Shown here one piece after another: positions 1-12,945 of a stretch of 64,000 bases of DNA (within the stretch, counting starts at the first letter, position 1; each line of letters opens with the position of its first letter). The notes beneath the pieces are model-generated. The model had not been told where the DNA came from and made no database searches. It worked only from the letters and a program-made list of their open reading frames with translations. The stretch lies in NCBI RefSeq assembly GCF_027887165.1, contig NC_077227.1:347105707-347169706 (forward strand), given 5' to 3'. The stretch comes from Monodelphis domestica (lineage: Eukaryota > Chordata > Mammalia > Didelphimorphia > Didelphidae). Made by a program: the position numbers and the translations under genes.

Positions 1-2795
1 AAAATGAAATCCAACAAGCCATCAAAGAACTTCCTAAGAAAAAATCCCCAGGGCCTGATGGATTCACCAGTGAATTCTATCAAACATTCAGAGAACAGTT
101 AATCCCAATACTATACAAACTATTTGACATAATAAGCAAAGAGGGAGTTCTACCAAACTCCTTTTACGACACAAACATAGTACTGATTCCAAAACCAGGC
201 AGGTCAAAAACAGAGAAAGAAAACTATAAACTAATCTCCCTAATGAATATAGATGCAAAAATCTTAAATAGGATACTAGCAAAAAGACTCCAGCAAGTGA
301 TCAGAAGGATCATTCACCATGATCAAGTAGGATTTATACCAGGGATGCAGGGCTGGTTCAACATTAGGAAAACCATCCACATAATTGACCACATCAACAA
401 GCAAACCAGCAAGAACCACATGATTATCTCAATAGACGCAGAAAAAGCATTTGATAAAATACAACACCCATTCCTATTAAAAACACTAGAAAGCATAGGA
501 ATAGAAGGGTCATTCCTAAAAATAATAAACAGTATATATCTAAAACCATCAGCTAATATCATCTGCAATGGGGATAAACTAGATGCATTCCCAATAAGAT
601 CAGGAGTGAAACAAGGATGCCCATTATTACCTCTACTATTTGACATTGTACTAGCAACACTAGCAGTAGCAATTAGAGAAGATAAAGGAATTGAAGGCAT
701 CAAAATAGGCAAGGAGGAGACCAAGTTATCACTCTTTGCGGATGACATGATGGTCTACTTAAAGAATCCTAGAGATTCAACCAAAAAGCTAATTGAAATA
801 ATCAACAACTTTAGCAAAGTTGCAGGATACAAAATAAACCCACATAAGTCATCAGCATTTCTATATAATTCCAACACAGCTCAGCAGCAAGAACTAGAAA
901 GAGAAATCCCATTCAAAATCACCTTAGACAAAATAAAATACCTAGGAATCTATCTCCCGAGACAAACACAGGAACTATATGAACACAACTACAAAACACT
1001 CGCCACACAACTAAAACTAGACTTGAGCAATTGGAAAAACATTAACTGCTCATGGATAGGACGAGCCAATATAATAAAAATGACCATCCTACCCAAACTT
1101 ATTTATCTATTTAGTGCCATACCCATTGAACTACCAAAATACTTCTTCACTGATTTAGAAAAAACCATAACAAAGTTCATTTGGAAGAACAAAAGATCAA
1201 GGATATCCAGGGAAATAATGAAAAAAAACCACATATGATGGGGGCCTTGCAGTCCCTGACCTTAAACTATATTACAAAGCAGCAGTCATCAAAACAATTT
1301 GGTACTGGCTAAGAAACAGAAAGGAAGATCAGTGGAATAGACTGGGGGAAAGCGACCTCAGCAAGACAGTATACGATAAACCCAAAGATCCCAGCTTTTG
1401 GGACAAAAATCCACTATTCGATAAAAACTGCTGGGAAAATTGGAAGACAGTGTGGGAGAGACTAGGAATAGATCAACACCTCACACCCTACACCAAGATA
1501 AATTCAAAATGGGTGAGTGACTTAAACATAAAGAAGGAAACCATAAGTAAATTGGGTAAACACAGAATAGTATACATGTCAGACCTTTGGGAGGGGAAAG
1601 GCTTTAAAACCAAGCAAGACATAGAAAGAATCACAAAATGTAAAATAAATAATTTTGACTACATCAAACTAAAAAGCTTTTGTACAAACAAAACCAATGT
1701 AACTAAAATCAGAAGGGAAACAACAAATTGGGAAAAAATCTTCATAGAAACCTCTGACAAAGGTTTAATTACTCATATTTATAAAGAGCTAAATCAATTG
1801 TACAAAAAATCAAGCCATTCTCCAATTGATAAATGGGCAAGGGACATGGATAGGCAATTCTCAGATAAAGAAATCAAAACTATTAATAAGCACATGAAGA
1901 AGTGTTCTAAATCTCTTATAATCAGAGATGCAAATAAAAACAACTCTGAGGTATCACCTCACACCTAGCAGATTGGCTAACATGTCAGCTATGGAAAGTA
2001 ATGAATGCTGGAGGGGATGTGGCAAAGTAGGGACATTAATTCATTGCTGGTGGAGTTGTGAACTGATCCAACCATTCTGGAGGGCAATTTGGAACTATGC
2101 CCAAAGGGTGACAAAAGAATATCTACCCTTTGATCCAGCCATAGCACTGCTGGGTCTGTACCCCAAAGAGATAATGGACAAAAAGACTTGTACAAAAATA
2201 TTCATAGCTGCGCTCTTTGTGGTGGCCAAAAACTGGAAAACGAGGGGATGCCCATCAATTGGGGAATGGCTGAGCAAATTGTGGTATATGTTGGTGATGG
2301 AATACTATTGTGCTCAAAGGAATAATAAAGTGGAGGAGTTCCATGGAGACTGGAACAACCTCCAGGAAGTGATGCAGAGCGAGAGGAGCAGAACCAGGAG
2401 AACATTGTACACAGAGACTAATACACTGTGGTATAATCAAACGTAATGGACTTCTCCATTAGTGGCGGTGTAATGTCCCTGAACAATTTGCAGGGCTCTA
2501 GGAGAAAAAAACACTATTCATAAGCAAAGGATAAACTATGGGAGTGGAAACACCGAGGAAAAGCAACTGCCTGAATACAGCAGTTGAGGGGACATGACAG
2601 AGGAGAGACTCTGAATGAACACTCTAATGCAAATATTATCAACATAGCAATGGGTTCAAATCAAGAAAACATGTAATGCCCAATGGATTTACGCGTCGGC
2701 TATGGGGGGTGGGGAGGAGGAAAAGAAAATGATCTATGTCTTTAATGAATAATGCTTGGAAATGATCAAATAAAATATAATTAAAAAAAAAGAAA
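1..2795 (+). mobile_element. LINE-1 copy 1, 3' part (ORF2 and 3' UTR)
   Basis: This is the 3' portion of a marsupial-type LINE-1 whose 5' end lies outside the window. It holds the reverse transcriptase and C-terminal parts of ORF2, a 3' UTR of about 340 bases and an A-rich tail near 2780-2795. The copy at 7198-9190 aligns with it from about 808 onward with few differences. The sequence after the tail is a much older L1 in the same orientation, so this copy probably inserted into that element. The left TSD cannot be seen. Confidence 0.93.
3..2446 (+). pseudogene. L1 ORF2 (reverse transcriptase to C-terminus), frame-broken
   Basis: ORF2 encodes the L1 endonuclease/reverse transcriptase that copies L1 RNA into nicked target DNA. 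The visible part is open from position 3 to 1238. It carries the RT fingers motif [16 protein letters not shown], the palm region KQGCP and the catalytic FADD at 735-746. Compared with the 7.2-kb copy it has a frame break at about 1225-1240 and another near 1930, where two bases of the doubled 'gaga' are missing. The reading therefore continues as separate pieces (1450-1968 and 1928-2446). The C-terminal stretch has the Cys/His-rich WRGCG, HCWWSCE and [12 protein letters not shown] blocks typical of marsupial L1 ORF2 and ends at a stop at 2446. The product would be inactive. Confidence 0.9.
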
Positions 2796-4530
2796 AAAAC
2801 ATTAGAAAATATTGGAATAAGGGGAACCTTCTTTAAGTGATAAATGACATCTATCTAAAACTATCAGCAAGTGTTATCTGTAATGGAGATAAACTAAGAC
2901 ATTTCCTGATAAGATCAGGGGTTTATGTCATAGAACTAGAAAAAAATAACAACAAAGTTCATCTGGAAAAACAAAAGGCCAAGAATATTAAGGGAATTAA
3001 TGGGGAAAAAATAAGCCCGATTGTACCAGATCTCAGACCATGCTACAAATTAGTAATCATCAAAACAATATGGGATTGTCTAAGAAAGAGTGGTGGACCA
3101 ATAGAATAGATTAGGCAATCAACACATTGCAATCAATGGACATACCAACTTAAGTGTTTGCCAAACCCCAAAGATTCAAGTTTTTTTTTTGGGAAAGAAC
3201 TTACTATTTCACAAAAACTTTTGGGAAAACTAGAAAGCTATGGGGCATAGACTAGGTATGGACCAACATCTCATTCCAAACACCAGGACAAAGTCAAAAT
3301 GGATATTTGTTCTAGAAATATAGGGTGCCACCATAAACAAATTAGGGGATGTGGAAAAACTTGCTTGTCAGACTAATGGATATGGGAAGAATTTGTGGCC
3401 AAGAAAGACATAGAGAACATTACAAAAAATGAAATAGATAATTTTGATTACATTAAATTAAAAGATTTTGTACAAATAAAACCAATGTAACCAATATTAG
3501 TTGGAAAACAACAAATTTAGGGGAAAGTCTTATAGCAAGTATCTCTAATAAGAGGTTCATCTTTCAAATATATAAACAATGTCAAAGTTATAAGAATATA
3601 ATACATTCTACAATTTAAAAAACAAATAGGCAGTTTTCAGAGGAAGAAATTAAAATTATCTATAGGCATATGAAAAAATGCAGAATGCAAATTAAAACAA
3701 CTCAGAGATACCACTTTATACCTACCAGATTGACTAACAGAACCAAAAAGGAATATGATAAATGTTGGAAGGGATATGGGAAAATTGAGACACTAATATG
3801 CTACTGATGGACCTATGAACTTATATAAGCATTCTGGAGAGCAATGTGGAACCTGGAGCCACAAAACTCTGCATACCCTATGACCCAACAATACCACTAT
3901 AGGTTCTGTATTCCAAAGAGATCAGAGCTAAGGAGGAAAACCCTACCTGTACCAAAATATTTTTAGCAGCTCTTTTTTTTTTTGGTGGCAAAGAATTGGA
4001 AACTGAGGGGTGTCCAACACTTGGGGAAGGGATGAACTACTTGTGGTATATGGTTATAATGGAATACTATTGCACCATCAGGAATGATGAACAGGATGAG
4101 ATCATAAAACCCAAAAAAAGTCATGTCAACAGATGGAAAGTAAAGTAAGCAGAACCAGGAGAACAATGTATACAATAACAGAAATACTGTGCAATGATCA
4201 ACTGTGAAGGACTAAACCATTATCAGCAAAACAAGTCTCCAAAATAACCACAAGGGACTCATGATGAAAATGCTAACAGCCAAAGAAGAAACATTTAAGA
4301 GTGTGAGTTCAGATCAAAGCATGCCATCTTCCTCTATATTTCCTTCATGAGATATCCATTGTGTGTGTGATATGTAACTTCTATCATGACATGAGCATAT
4401 GAAAATATGGGTCACATGAAAGGAGTGGTATTACCTACATCAGACTATTCATCACCTCAGGGAAAGGAGGATTCTAAAATGTCAAAAAAATTTTCAAAAA
4501 TCATTTCTAAATGTAATTTTTAAAAAGAGA
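2796..4530 (+). mobile_element. Old, diverged LINE-1 fragment
   Basis: This is a heavily mutated L1 in the same orientation as the copy before it. A short ORF at 2837-3109 resembles the ORF2 segment [16 protein letters not shown]...RSGV and then jumps straight to the [13 protein letters not shown] region, so an internal piece of ORF2 is deleted. The later part (about 3130-4200) still tracks the C-terminal half, including a match to 'ggtggcaaagaattggaaa' near 3985. It ends in an A/T-rich stretch near 4500-4530. The divergence suggests a far older insertion than its neighbour. Confidence 0.85.
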
Positions 4531-5891
4531 GGGTGAAGATAGAATACATTCTGCAAATGGTTAGGCTGATTCTCACTAATTGCAATGGAAAAAATCATAC
4601 ATGTCTGATTCATAGCTTTCTCTCATTAGATGATTTTATGTAATTGTCTGGTCCTCTTTGGAACAGTGCAGCTCACAACTTATCCATAACTTCTCATCCT
4701 GTGTAACTTACCCAAGGTCTTTTATAAATCCTCAAAGAATGATCAATCTAGAAATTTTAACAATGCCCAGGTATCAATGGAGCCCACAAGTTCTGTTCAG
4801 GGATAACTTGACCAATGTACGGTGTCATCCTATTGAACACCTCTTTGGTGAGCTCTTTTATTCTGCTTCTGGTGCATAGTTCTTTGTTATTAGCATACCA
4901 TAGACTATTTACTTCTTCTATCTGTGTCCTTGCTGTCCTTTGAGGGATCCAAAACATTAATACTTTGGAGACTGATAATCTGTGTTTCACATATATTTAC
5001 AAACATAGTTGGGTTTATTGTATTTCTAATTTGAAATACTTTTTTTGTTATATTTGTATATCAAAGATATTTGTGTTTAGCAGAAGTAAGCTTAGAGCTT
5101 ATTGATTGATTCCATTAAAAATCCTAAATATATAATGAAATAATTATAAAGATGATAAAGAATTTGTTGTAAGCATATTAGTTTACAAAAGAAAAATCCC
5201 AAGTTTGAATCATTTGAAAAATGTTGGACTTCTCTGGCACTTTTAAAGCCAAACTGGAGAGGGAAATAAGCTTCAATATGCTGTGACTGTGATGCGTAAA
5301 GTAATACTGCTGTTAGATGATTAGCTATACTTCTTTTCTACCACCAAAAGACATATGAACTGATGGTTCATGTCTTGTTTTCCAAATATACTTTAAAGTG
5401 ATGGTTTATTAAATGTTCACAGTTTGATTGGGATTTACTGTAATGAGCTTTGAGAGAAATTAGTTTTTTCCAAGCAGCAAACATCAAAAAAAAGTGTGTG
5501 AAGAAGGAAATAAGAGAAACTTGACCAAAGCAAGCACAAGAGCTTCTAAAAATAGTTCTGATGACACACAACTGAGTGGTCTTGGGAATTCACTTGGTCT
5601 GTGTAGAGCAAGGAGTGCCAATTACAAGGCCTGACAGATCGTGGTATTTAATAAAACATCATGCAATGGCACTGAAGCTTTGGTGGCCCCTGGGATTCTG
5701 TTTTATCAGTGAAGGTAATGGTATGAGCATTTGGGTCATCCTCTGCTTATTTTCCTCACATTCAATATACAAGCTAGCATGCTATAGAAGAGCTTTCAGA
5801 TAATGGACTATGCTTTGTAGGCACTGTGACAATCTTCCCCCTCTGAGTTCAATTCTTTTTGTGACCTGATTCTACATTTCTAGTGGAAAGC
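4531..5891. other. Unassigned sequence
   Basis: I recognise no repeat family or gene here. A minus-strand ORF at 4757-4990 (77 codons) has no motif I can name. The stretch is AT-rich and otherwise featureless. Confidence 0.5.
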
Positions 5892-6310
5892 TGTTATGAT
5901 TAAAATTAGCTTCAGAGACTGATTTTGGTGCAAGAATATCAGTTTATTGATTAGGTCAGCATCATGACCAATAAAATGACATAGGTCAATGGTCCACTTG
6001 ACTAGAGACCTCAAAGCTCAGGCAGGCAAATCAATAAATAGTTTTAGGAGCTCATTATTCAGCCCCTCTCCTGAACACCCCAAGACATCTCTAAGGGGTA
6101 AATAGATAATTAGGAAGTGGTCTATCAAACTATCTATTCCTCTCCACCCCCATGTCATGGGGAACAAACATACACAGGGAAAGACCTCTTCTCCCCTCCA
6201 TTTATTAACCAAATTAGTTAAAAAGGAAGACATACCTTGGGATTCCCAGGGACAAAGAAAATGCAAAAAACAGCAAACTGGATAGAATCTCTGACCCAAG
6301 CATAAAAATA
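5892..6310 (-). mobile_element. Probable retroviral LTR (minus), right edge uncertain
   Basis: The left edge starts TGTTATGATT. Read on the minus strand it gives an AATAAA-type signal followed about 40 bases later by a ...ATAACA end, the usual layout at the 3' end of an LTR. The right boundary could not be fixed. This is a fossil fragment. Confidence 0.45.
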
Positions 6311-7182
6311 GACAGTAGACATAGAAATAGACAGTAATTCCCTCTGATATACAGGATTTGGGACTTTTCTACTTCATGTCTCTAATATAGGAATTAATGC
6401 ATTATATGAAAAATAAATTCCCACAAAGGGAAGGTACATAGGTAGGAGCAAAGATTTATCACCTTATGACTCTCATAGTACCCTCAGTCACCTGGCAACC
6501 CTAGTCATCTCACAAATGCTTCTTTAGAAAATTAGACAAATGGTTACAGAGGACTATTAGGAATAAAATCAAAACAAGGAAGCTGGAATAATAGAAGGCA
6601 GAATGTACAATGTCAACATGCCATAAGGATTTTGTATAAAGGAGAAAGTAGGTAGATAGGTAGTCATTAATGATCTCTTAGTTTTTCTTTTTCCTACATA
6701 AAGTTCACAAAGATTTTTTTCCCCATCCCTGATATTGTCCCTTCTTTGAGATTCTTTATGAATCAATCAATCTCTCAATCTCTTCACAATTGTGTTACCT
6801 CCAGAATGAATCTCTTTTATAAATACTCCTATACAATATCCCTGCTTTTCTGCTCTTTGTTCTCTTTAGAACTCTTTTAATGCTCCCTTACCTTATCCAA
6901 GACTGTGTGATATGAGAGTACAAATGTAGTAGCTTGAATGTCCTTGATAGTGAAAAGTTTGTTATACATTTTTTGGGTAGATTTCCCCCCCCCATCTTTC
7001 TTCATTATGTTGTCTTTCTATCCATTCTTAAATGCCTTCAGGATGATTTTCCTTAAGTGGATCTCTTACTGAGTTTTATTTAAACTAGTTTTATTCTCTG
7101 CTGCCTCTTTCTGATACATCAGGCAATCCTGTTCATAATCATCTATCATCCATCCTTGTAAAATTTTGCAAACAAGCTTATA
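6311..7182. other. Unassigned sequence
   Basis: AT-rich DNA without a repeat or gene I can identify. It is the preintegration neighbourhood of the young L1 that follows. Confidence 0.5.
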
Positions 7183-8845
7183 TAGAATAGCATTACCAAT
7201 CAACAACTTTAGCAAAGTTGCAGGATACAAAATAAACCCACATAAGTCATCAGCTTTTCTATATATCTCCAACACAGCTCAGCAGCAAGAACTAGAAAGA
7301 GAAATCCCATTCAAAATCACCTTAGACAAAATAAAATACCTAGGAATCTACCTCCCAAGACAAACACAGGAACTATATGAACACAACTACAAAACACTCG
7401 CCACACAACTAAAACTAGACTTGAGCAATTGGAAAAACATTAACTGCTCATGGGTAGGACGAGCCAACCTAATAAAAATGACTATCCTGCCCAAACTTAT
7501 TTATCTATTTAGTGCCATACCCATGGAACTCCCAAAAAATTTCTTTACTGATTTGGAAAAAAGCATAACAAAGTTCATTTGGAATAACAAAAGATCAAGG
7601 ATATCCAGGGAAATAATGAAAAAAAACACTAATGAGGGGGGCCTAGCAGTCCCAGACCTCAAACTATATTACAAAGCAGCAGTCATCAAAACAATTTGGT
7701 ACTGGCTAAGAGACAGAAAGGAGGATCAGTGGAATAGACTGGGGGAAAGCGACCTCAGCCAGATAGTATACGATAAACCCAAAGATCCCAGGTCTTGGGA
7801 CAAAAATTCACTATTTGATAAGAACTGCTGGGAAAATTGGAAGACAGTGTGGGAGAGAATAGGAATTGATCAACACCTCACACCCTACACCAAGATAAAT
7901 TCAAAATGGGTGAAAGACTTAAACATAAAGAAGGAAACCATAAGTAAATTGGGTAAACACAGAATAGTATACATGTCAGACCTTTGGGAAGGGAAAGACT
8001 TTAAAACCAAGCAAGACATAGAGAGAATCACAAAATGTAAAATAAATAATTTCGACTACATCAAATTAAAAGGCTTTTGTACAAACGAAAGCAATGTAAC
8101 TAAAATCAGAAGGAAAACAACAAGTTGGGAAAAAATCTTCATAAAAACCTCTGACAAAGGTTTAATTACTCAAATTTATAAAGAGCGAAATCAATTGTAC
8201 AAAAAATCAAGCCATTCCCCAATTGATAAATGGGCAAGGGACATGGATAGACAGTTCTCAGATAAAGAAATCAAAACTATTAATAAGCACATGAAGAAGT
8301 GCTCCACATCTCTTATAATCAGAGAGATGCAAATCAAAACAACTCTGAGGTATCACCTCACACCTAGCAGACTGGCTAACATGACAGTTATGGAAAGTAA
8401 TGAATGCTGGAGGGGATGTGGCAAAGTAGGGACATTAATTCATTGCTGGTGGAGTTGTGAACTGATCCAGCCATTCTGGAGGGCAATTTGGAACTATGCC
8501 CAAAGGGCGATAAAAGAATGTCTACCCTTTGATCCAGCCATAGCACTGCTGGGTTTGTACCCCAAAGAGATAATGGACAAAAAGACTTGTACAAAAATAT
8601 TCATAGCTGCGCTCTTTGTGGTGGCCAAAAATTGGAAAATGAGGGGATGCCCATCAATCGGGGAATGGCTGAACAAATTGTGGTATATGTTGGTGATGGA
8701 ATACTATTGTGCTCAAAGGAATAATAAAGTGGAGGATTTCCATGTGAACTGGAACAACCTCCAGGAAGTGATGCAGAGCGAGAGGAGCAGAACCAGGAGA
8801 ACATTGTACACAGAGACAAACACACTGTGGTATCATCGAACGTAA
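7166..8845 (+). CDS. Partial L1 ORF2, C-terminal 548 codons plus host-derived start
   Basis: The ORF is 559 codons long. The first 11 residues (MQTSLYRIALP) are read by chance from flanking host DNA and the TSD; real ORF2 sequence starts at [11 protein letters not shown]. The catalytic FADD region lies upstream of the truncation and is absent. What remains is the post-RT part: the ITKFIWNNKRSRI helix region, the GGLAVPDLKLYYKAAVIKT block and the C-terminal Cys/His-rich WRGCG...HCWWSCE and [10 protein letters not shown] segments. It ends at a stop at 8845. No frame breaks are visible, unlike the copy at 1-2795. It cannot encode an active reverse transcriptase, and nothing shows that it is expressed. 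Confidence 0.85.
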   Translation: MQTSLYRIALPINNFSKVAGYKINPHKSSAFLYISNTAQQQELEREIPFKITLDKIKYLGIYLPRQTQELYEHNYKTLATQLKLDLSNWKNINCSWVGRANLIKMTILPKLIYLFSAIPMELPKNFFTDLEKSITKFIWNNKRSRISREIMKKNTNEGGLAVPDLKLYYKAAVIKTIWYWLRDRKEDQWNRLGESDLSQIVYDKPKDPRSWDKNSLFDKNCWENWKTVWERIGIDQHLTPYTKINSKWVKDLNIKKETISKLGKHRIVYMSDLWEGKDFKTKQDIERITKCKINNFDYIKLKGFCTNESNVTKIRRKTTSWEKIFIKTSDKGLITQIYKERNQLYKKSSHSPIDKWARDMDRQFSDKEIKTINKHMKKCSTSLIIREMQIKTTLRYHLTPSRLANMTVMESNECWRGCGKVGTLIHCWWSCELIQPFWRAIWNYAQRAIKECLPFDPAIALLGLYPKEIMDKKTCTKIFIAALFVVAKNWKMRGCPSIGEWLNKLWYMLVMEYYCAQRNNKVEDFHVNWNNLQEVMQSERSRTRRTLYTETNTLWYHRT

Positions 8846-9190
8846 TGGACTTCTCCATTAGTGGTGGTGTAATGTCCCTGCACAATCTGCAGGGATCAAG
8901 GAGAAAAAAACACTATCCAAAAGCAGAGGACAAACTGAGGGAATAGAAACACCAAGGAAAAGCAACTGCCTGACTACAATGGCTGAGGGGACATGACAGA
9001 GGAAAGACTCGGAGCGAACACTCTGATGCAAATACTAACAACATGGCAATGGGTTCAAGTCAAGAACACATATGATACCAGTGGAATCACACGTTGGCCA
9101 CAGGGGGTGGGAGGGAGGAAAAGAAAATGATCTTTGTCTTTAATGAAAAATGCATGGAAATGATCAAATAAAATACTATTAAAAAAAAAA
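7198..9190 (+). mobile_element. Young 5'-truncated LINE-1 with perfect 15-bp TSD
   Basis: The insertion is flanked by the identical 15-mer tagaatagcattacc at 7183-7197 and 9191-9205. It begins inside ORF2, at the reading [11 protein letters not shown], runs through the 3' UTR and ends in a pure A tail at 9181-9190. The uninterrupted ORF, the pure tail and the perfect TSD all point to a recent event. This is ordinary target-primed reverse transcription with 5' truncation. Confidence 0.96.
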
Positions 9191-9339
9191 TAGAATAGCA
9201 TTACCTTTAGCCAACATCTCTTGCCACTTGTTCTGGAAAGTATTTGCTGACTTAGGGACTTTTGGGGTTCTTTTGATCTTTTTGTTTTGGCAATTGATTT
9301 ACAACAATTAAAGGAATAAATGAATGAACAAAAGGATGT

Positions 9340-9424
9340 ATTAACACTTGATATGTGTTATGCCCTGTGCCAAGCATTGAGTAGACAAATAGAAAAATGA
9401 GATTGTCCCATCCTCTTTAAGGAG
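9340..9424 (-). mobile_element. L2-like 3' tail fragment
   Basis: The phrase 'ttatgccctgtgccaagcattgag' and the following 'ggagctcaga' match the minus-strand 3' end of the L2/CR1 group (usual form: tgtgccaggcactgt...aaggagctcac). It is short and diverged. Confidence 0.55.
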
Positions 9425-10073
9425 CTCAGATTATTTTTTTAAATTTGGAACATTTTATTTAATTAGTCAATTTAGAACATATTTCCTTGGTTACAAGAAT
9501 CATATTCTTTCTCTCCCTCCCCTCATCCGCTCCCCCTGTAATTCCAGTGGGTTTTACATATGTCATTGATCAAGACCTATTTCCATATTATTGATATTTG
9601 CACTAGGGTGATCGTTTAGAGTCTATATCCCCAATCATATCCCTATCAACCCATATGATCAAGCAGTTGTTTTTCTTCTCTGTTTCTAATCCCCCAGTTC
9701 TTCCTCTGAATGTGGATAGCTTCTTTCTCATAAGTCCCTCAGAATTGTCCTGGATCATTGCATTGCTGCTAGTAGAGAAGTCCATTACATTCAATTGTGC
9801 CATAGTGTATCAATCTCTGTGAACAATGTTCTCCTGGTTTTGTTCCTTTCACGCTGCATCTATTCCTGGAAGTCGTTCCATTTCGCATGGAATTCCTCCA
9901 GTTCATTATTCCTTTAAGCACAATAGTATTCCATCACCAACATATAGCACAGTTTGTTCAGCCATTCCCCAATCAAAGGGCATCCCCTCATTTTCCAATT
10001 TTTTGCCACCACAAAGAATGCAGCTATAAATATTTTTGTACAAGTCTTTTTCCTTATGATCTCTTTGGGGTTG
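9425..10073 (-). mobile_element. LINE-1 3' end, minus strand
   Basis: This is the reverse complement of the L1 3' UTR and ORF2 C-terminus seen in the two plus-strand copies, for example gttctcctggttttgttcc and ccattccccaatcaaaggg. It starts at a degraded T-rich tail and is cut off on the right by the LTR that begins at 10074. The divergence from the 7.2-kb copy is moderate. Confidence 0.88.
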
Positions 10074-12394
10074 TAAGAGGGAAAAGAGGTTTATTTTAAG
10101 AGTTGGACTGGATTATTTAAGAGTGTTACCAGGTTGCCAGGTCACCATGACTTTAATTTATTCCAAAGAGATTTTATTTACAACTTATTTACAAAATGTA
10201 GAAAGAGTGAAATAAGAAAATCAGAGAGAAGATATGTCTCTCCTGAGGTTAGTTTTTTCAGAAAATCCCAGCAGTTAAGAGTCAGCTTTTCACTCATTGT
10301 GTCAGTTCAAAGGAAGAGATTTTAGAACAGCCTCACCCGGAACAGGGGCTTGGGTCCAGCCTCCACTATTTGGAATGAAGAACTCTCTCTCACAGGAAGT
10401 GACAGCTCCTTTTAAAGATGCTTCTTTTGTGTCACTTCCTGTGTCTTCCCCTAATTTTACATCTGCCAATCACAGTTGAAGCTTTGCTTTAAGACTGCCC
10501 AGGGGCAGTTAGTTTAATTCTGATTTGTCACCCACTGTTGCACACGTGAGTCACAGATTTCCCACTTAATGATTAAGTGGGATGTTTACACTTTTGGTGA
10601 TTATATCTAAAAATGGGCAGATCTCCATACTCAACTTTTCAGTAGGATGGATGGTTACATAATACATACAAATAGGCAGGGGTTACAATTTTAATCTTCA
10701 CAATCAGGAGAGAGTTAATTTTAATCTTCACAATCTCTTCTGATGATCATCGGGAGACTACTCTCTCCATTGATCATTTAACATAATCCTTTTGTACCTC
10801 TAAAAATTTCTAACTACAGATGTATACAATATTTCATCTTCTAAGAAGAAACTACAATAGTCAGAGATAAAAGGGAAAGAGAAGAGGGAGAAAGCAAAAC
10901 CAATGTTTTCCTAGGCGCACTGGCAAAAATTAGGGGTCAGTCCCCTTTGGCATAAAAGTGTACATTTACAATAAATGTTCAACCCCCTTCAGTTCAATCC
11001 ATTGCACCCAAATATTCATTCTGGATCATCTTGATGCAGTATAGGTTTCTGCAGGCATCTTTCTTCAAGCAGTTTATTTTCTGGATTCAAGGAGTTAGCA
11101 AGCTTCTTTTCCTGAAAATTTTCTTGAACAAAATTTTGTCATTTCTCAGGGATAGGGGATCCAGAACAGTCAATTGTTAGGTACTTTGATAGAAAATATT
11201 TTACAAGGAGTATGGTTCAAGGAGTCTTGCATCTGAACATATGTCAAGCTCCTCAACCTCAAGTCTCACAGTAGGTTCAGTCCTTTCATATTGGCGTAGA
11301 GATTCATCAATCCCACTTGGATTGATTTCTTTCTTTTTTTTACCTTTGTGTTCTTTTAGCACTATTCATGTTAATTCTGTGATTCTATGGCACTGTATAG
11401 ATGAAGTCTGTGCTCCTTCCCCCCCCCCACATTTCCTAGAATCAGACACAAACATCAATCACAGTTCCAAAATATTTATCAACAAATGGCAAGTTTCCAT
11501 AGTCTAAAGTTTTTGCATATGCATTTATATGCTAGGCAAATGGACATCTAGCTTATTCTACTGCAAGAATCAAAAATAGTTAAAAGAAAATCTTTTCAAT
11601 ACTGGTGACATGTGCTTCAAAAGCAAAAAATGAAAAAAATCTAATAATATATGGCATATTTAGGAAAAAAAGAATGTTAAAAATGTGTATATTTCATAAT
11701 CACAGAGGTACTCTATTCAAAAATCAATTTCTTGTTCTTTGCTATTATTTGGAAGGGAGACAAAACTGAAAAGGGTTAATATCAACAAAAACAATAGAGT
11801 CTAGGGGGCACCATCTTCTGCCCCATGTGGAGGGGCAGTAGCACCCTGAGTATTTTTTGGTCAAGCTCCACTTAAGTTATACTGTTGAAGTTAATTGGTT
11901 TGAGTTATCATTTTCCTAATTTCTACTCCTAGAATTTTCATTTCTAAAATTGTGATTCCTATAATAATTATTATAGTTATTTCTATCAGTCCTAAAGTTG
12001 TGATTTCTATGATCATTATTATGGTCATTTCTATAGTTCTTATTTCTGTAGTTATTAAATTGTATATTATTTTTGATTGCCTTGAATAAATTTCTACAAT
12101 CCATCATCTTGTGGCCCTTCTTCTCTGCTAGAAGTAGCAGGTAATGGATCGATAGTTAGATTCTCAGAGGGGGCAAGTGCCATTGATTGAGTATCATGCC
12201 CTTTTTCCTATTTATCAATCCTATTTCTTAAATATTTCAATTCTTCCCCAATTATCTCCATGAAGTCATTAGTCTCTTCCTCTTTTTCTTTGTTGCTTTT
12301 TGAAACATAAATAGCAGTTTTTCTCAATTCATCAAGACCCATCTCAGGCCACCTTGAGCAATGAGTTCTACAATAATCCCTGCTCCCTTCACTT
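10074..12394 (-). mobile_element. Endogenous retrovirus remnant (3' LTR plus gag-like region)
   Basis: Read on the minus strand, a gag-like region (about 12390-11910) comes first and an LTR lies downstream (about 10730-10074). The LTR ends are TGTGAAGATTAAAA and ...CCCTCTTACA, with a poly(A) signal near the 3' edge. The minus ORF at 11916-12107 has the CRNLFKAIKNN start and Asn/Arg-rich run expected near a nucleocapsid tail; the one at 12208-12399 could be an upstream gag piece. Most of pol/env and the second LTR are missing. It is a broken fossil, and the family is unassigned beyond retrovirus-like. Confidence 0.6.
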
Positions 12395-12945
12395 TGCATC
12401 AGTTCATGTAAGTCTTTCCAAATTTTTTTCTGAAAGTATTCTGTTCACCATTTCTTACAGGATAATCATTTCCCATTATAATCACATATTCCAACTTGTT
12501 CAGTCATTTCCCAATTGATAGATACCCCCCTCAATTTCCAGCTCTTTGCCACTACAAAAAGAAGTTTTATATACAAAAAGGTCCATCCCTACCCCTCCTT
12601 TTAAAAAAAATTCTCTTTGAGATATAGGCATAGTAGTGGTATTGCTGGATCAAAGGGTATGGGCACTTTTATGGCCTTTGAGCATAGTTCCAAATTGGTC
12701 TCTAGAATGTTTGGATCAGTGCACAACTCTACTAACTGTGCATTAGTATCTCAGTTTTTCCATATCTGCTCCAACATTTATCATTTCCTTTTCTGTCATA
12801 TTAAGCAATCTATCAAGTGTGGAAACTTTAGCATTGTTTTAATGTATATTTCTCTAATCAGTAATGATATACATTTTTATGACTATAAATAGCTTTTATT
12901 TCTTCATCTGAAAACTGCTTGTTCATATTTTTGACCACTTTGATA
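12395..12945 (-). mobile_element. Old LINE-1 ORF2 3' fragment, minus strand
   Basis: Phrases such as gttcagtcatttcccaattg, attgctggatcaaagggtat and ccaaattggtctctagaatg are the reverse complement of the L1 ORF2 C-terminal region. It is well diverged and predates the young copies. Confidence 0.85.

Noticed and set aside
323-748. 141-codon minus-strand ORF within L1 copy 1
   Set aside because: Antisense shadow of the real ORF2.
8388-8885. Several minus-strand ORFs in the young L1
   Set aside because: Antisense shadows of ORF2.
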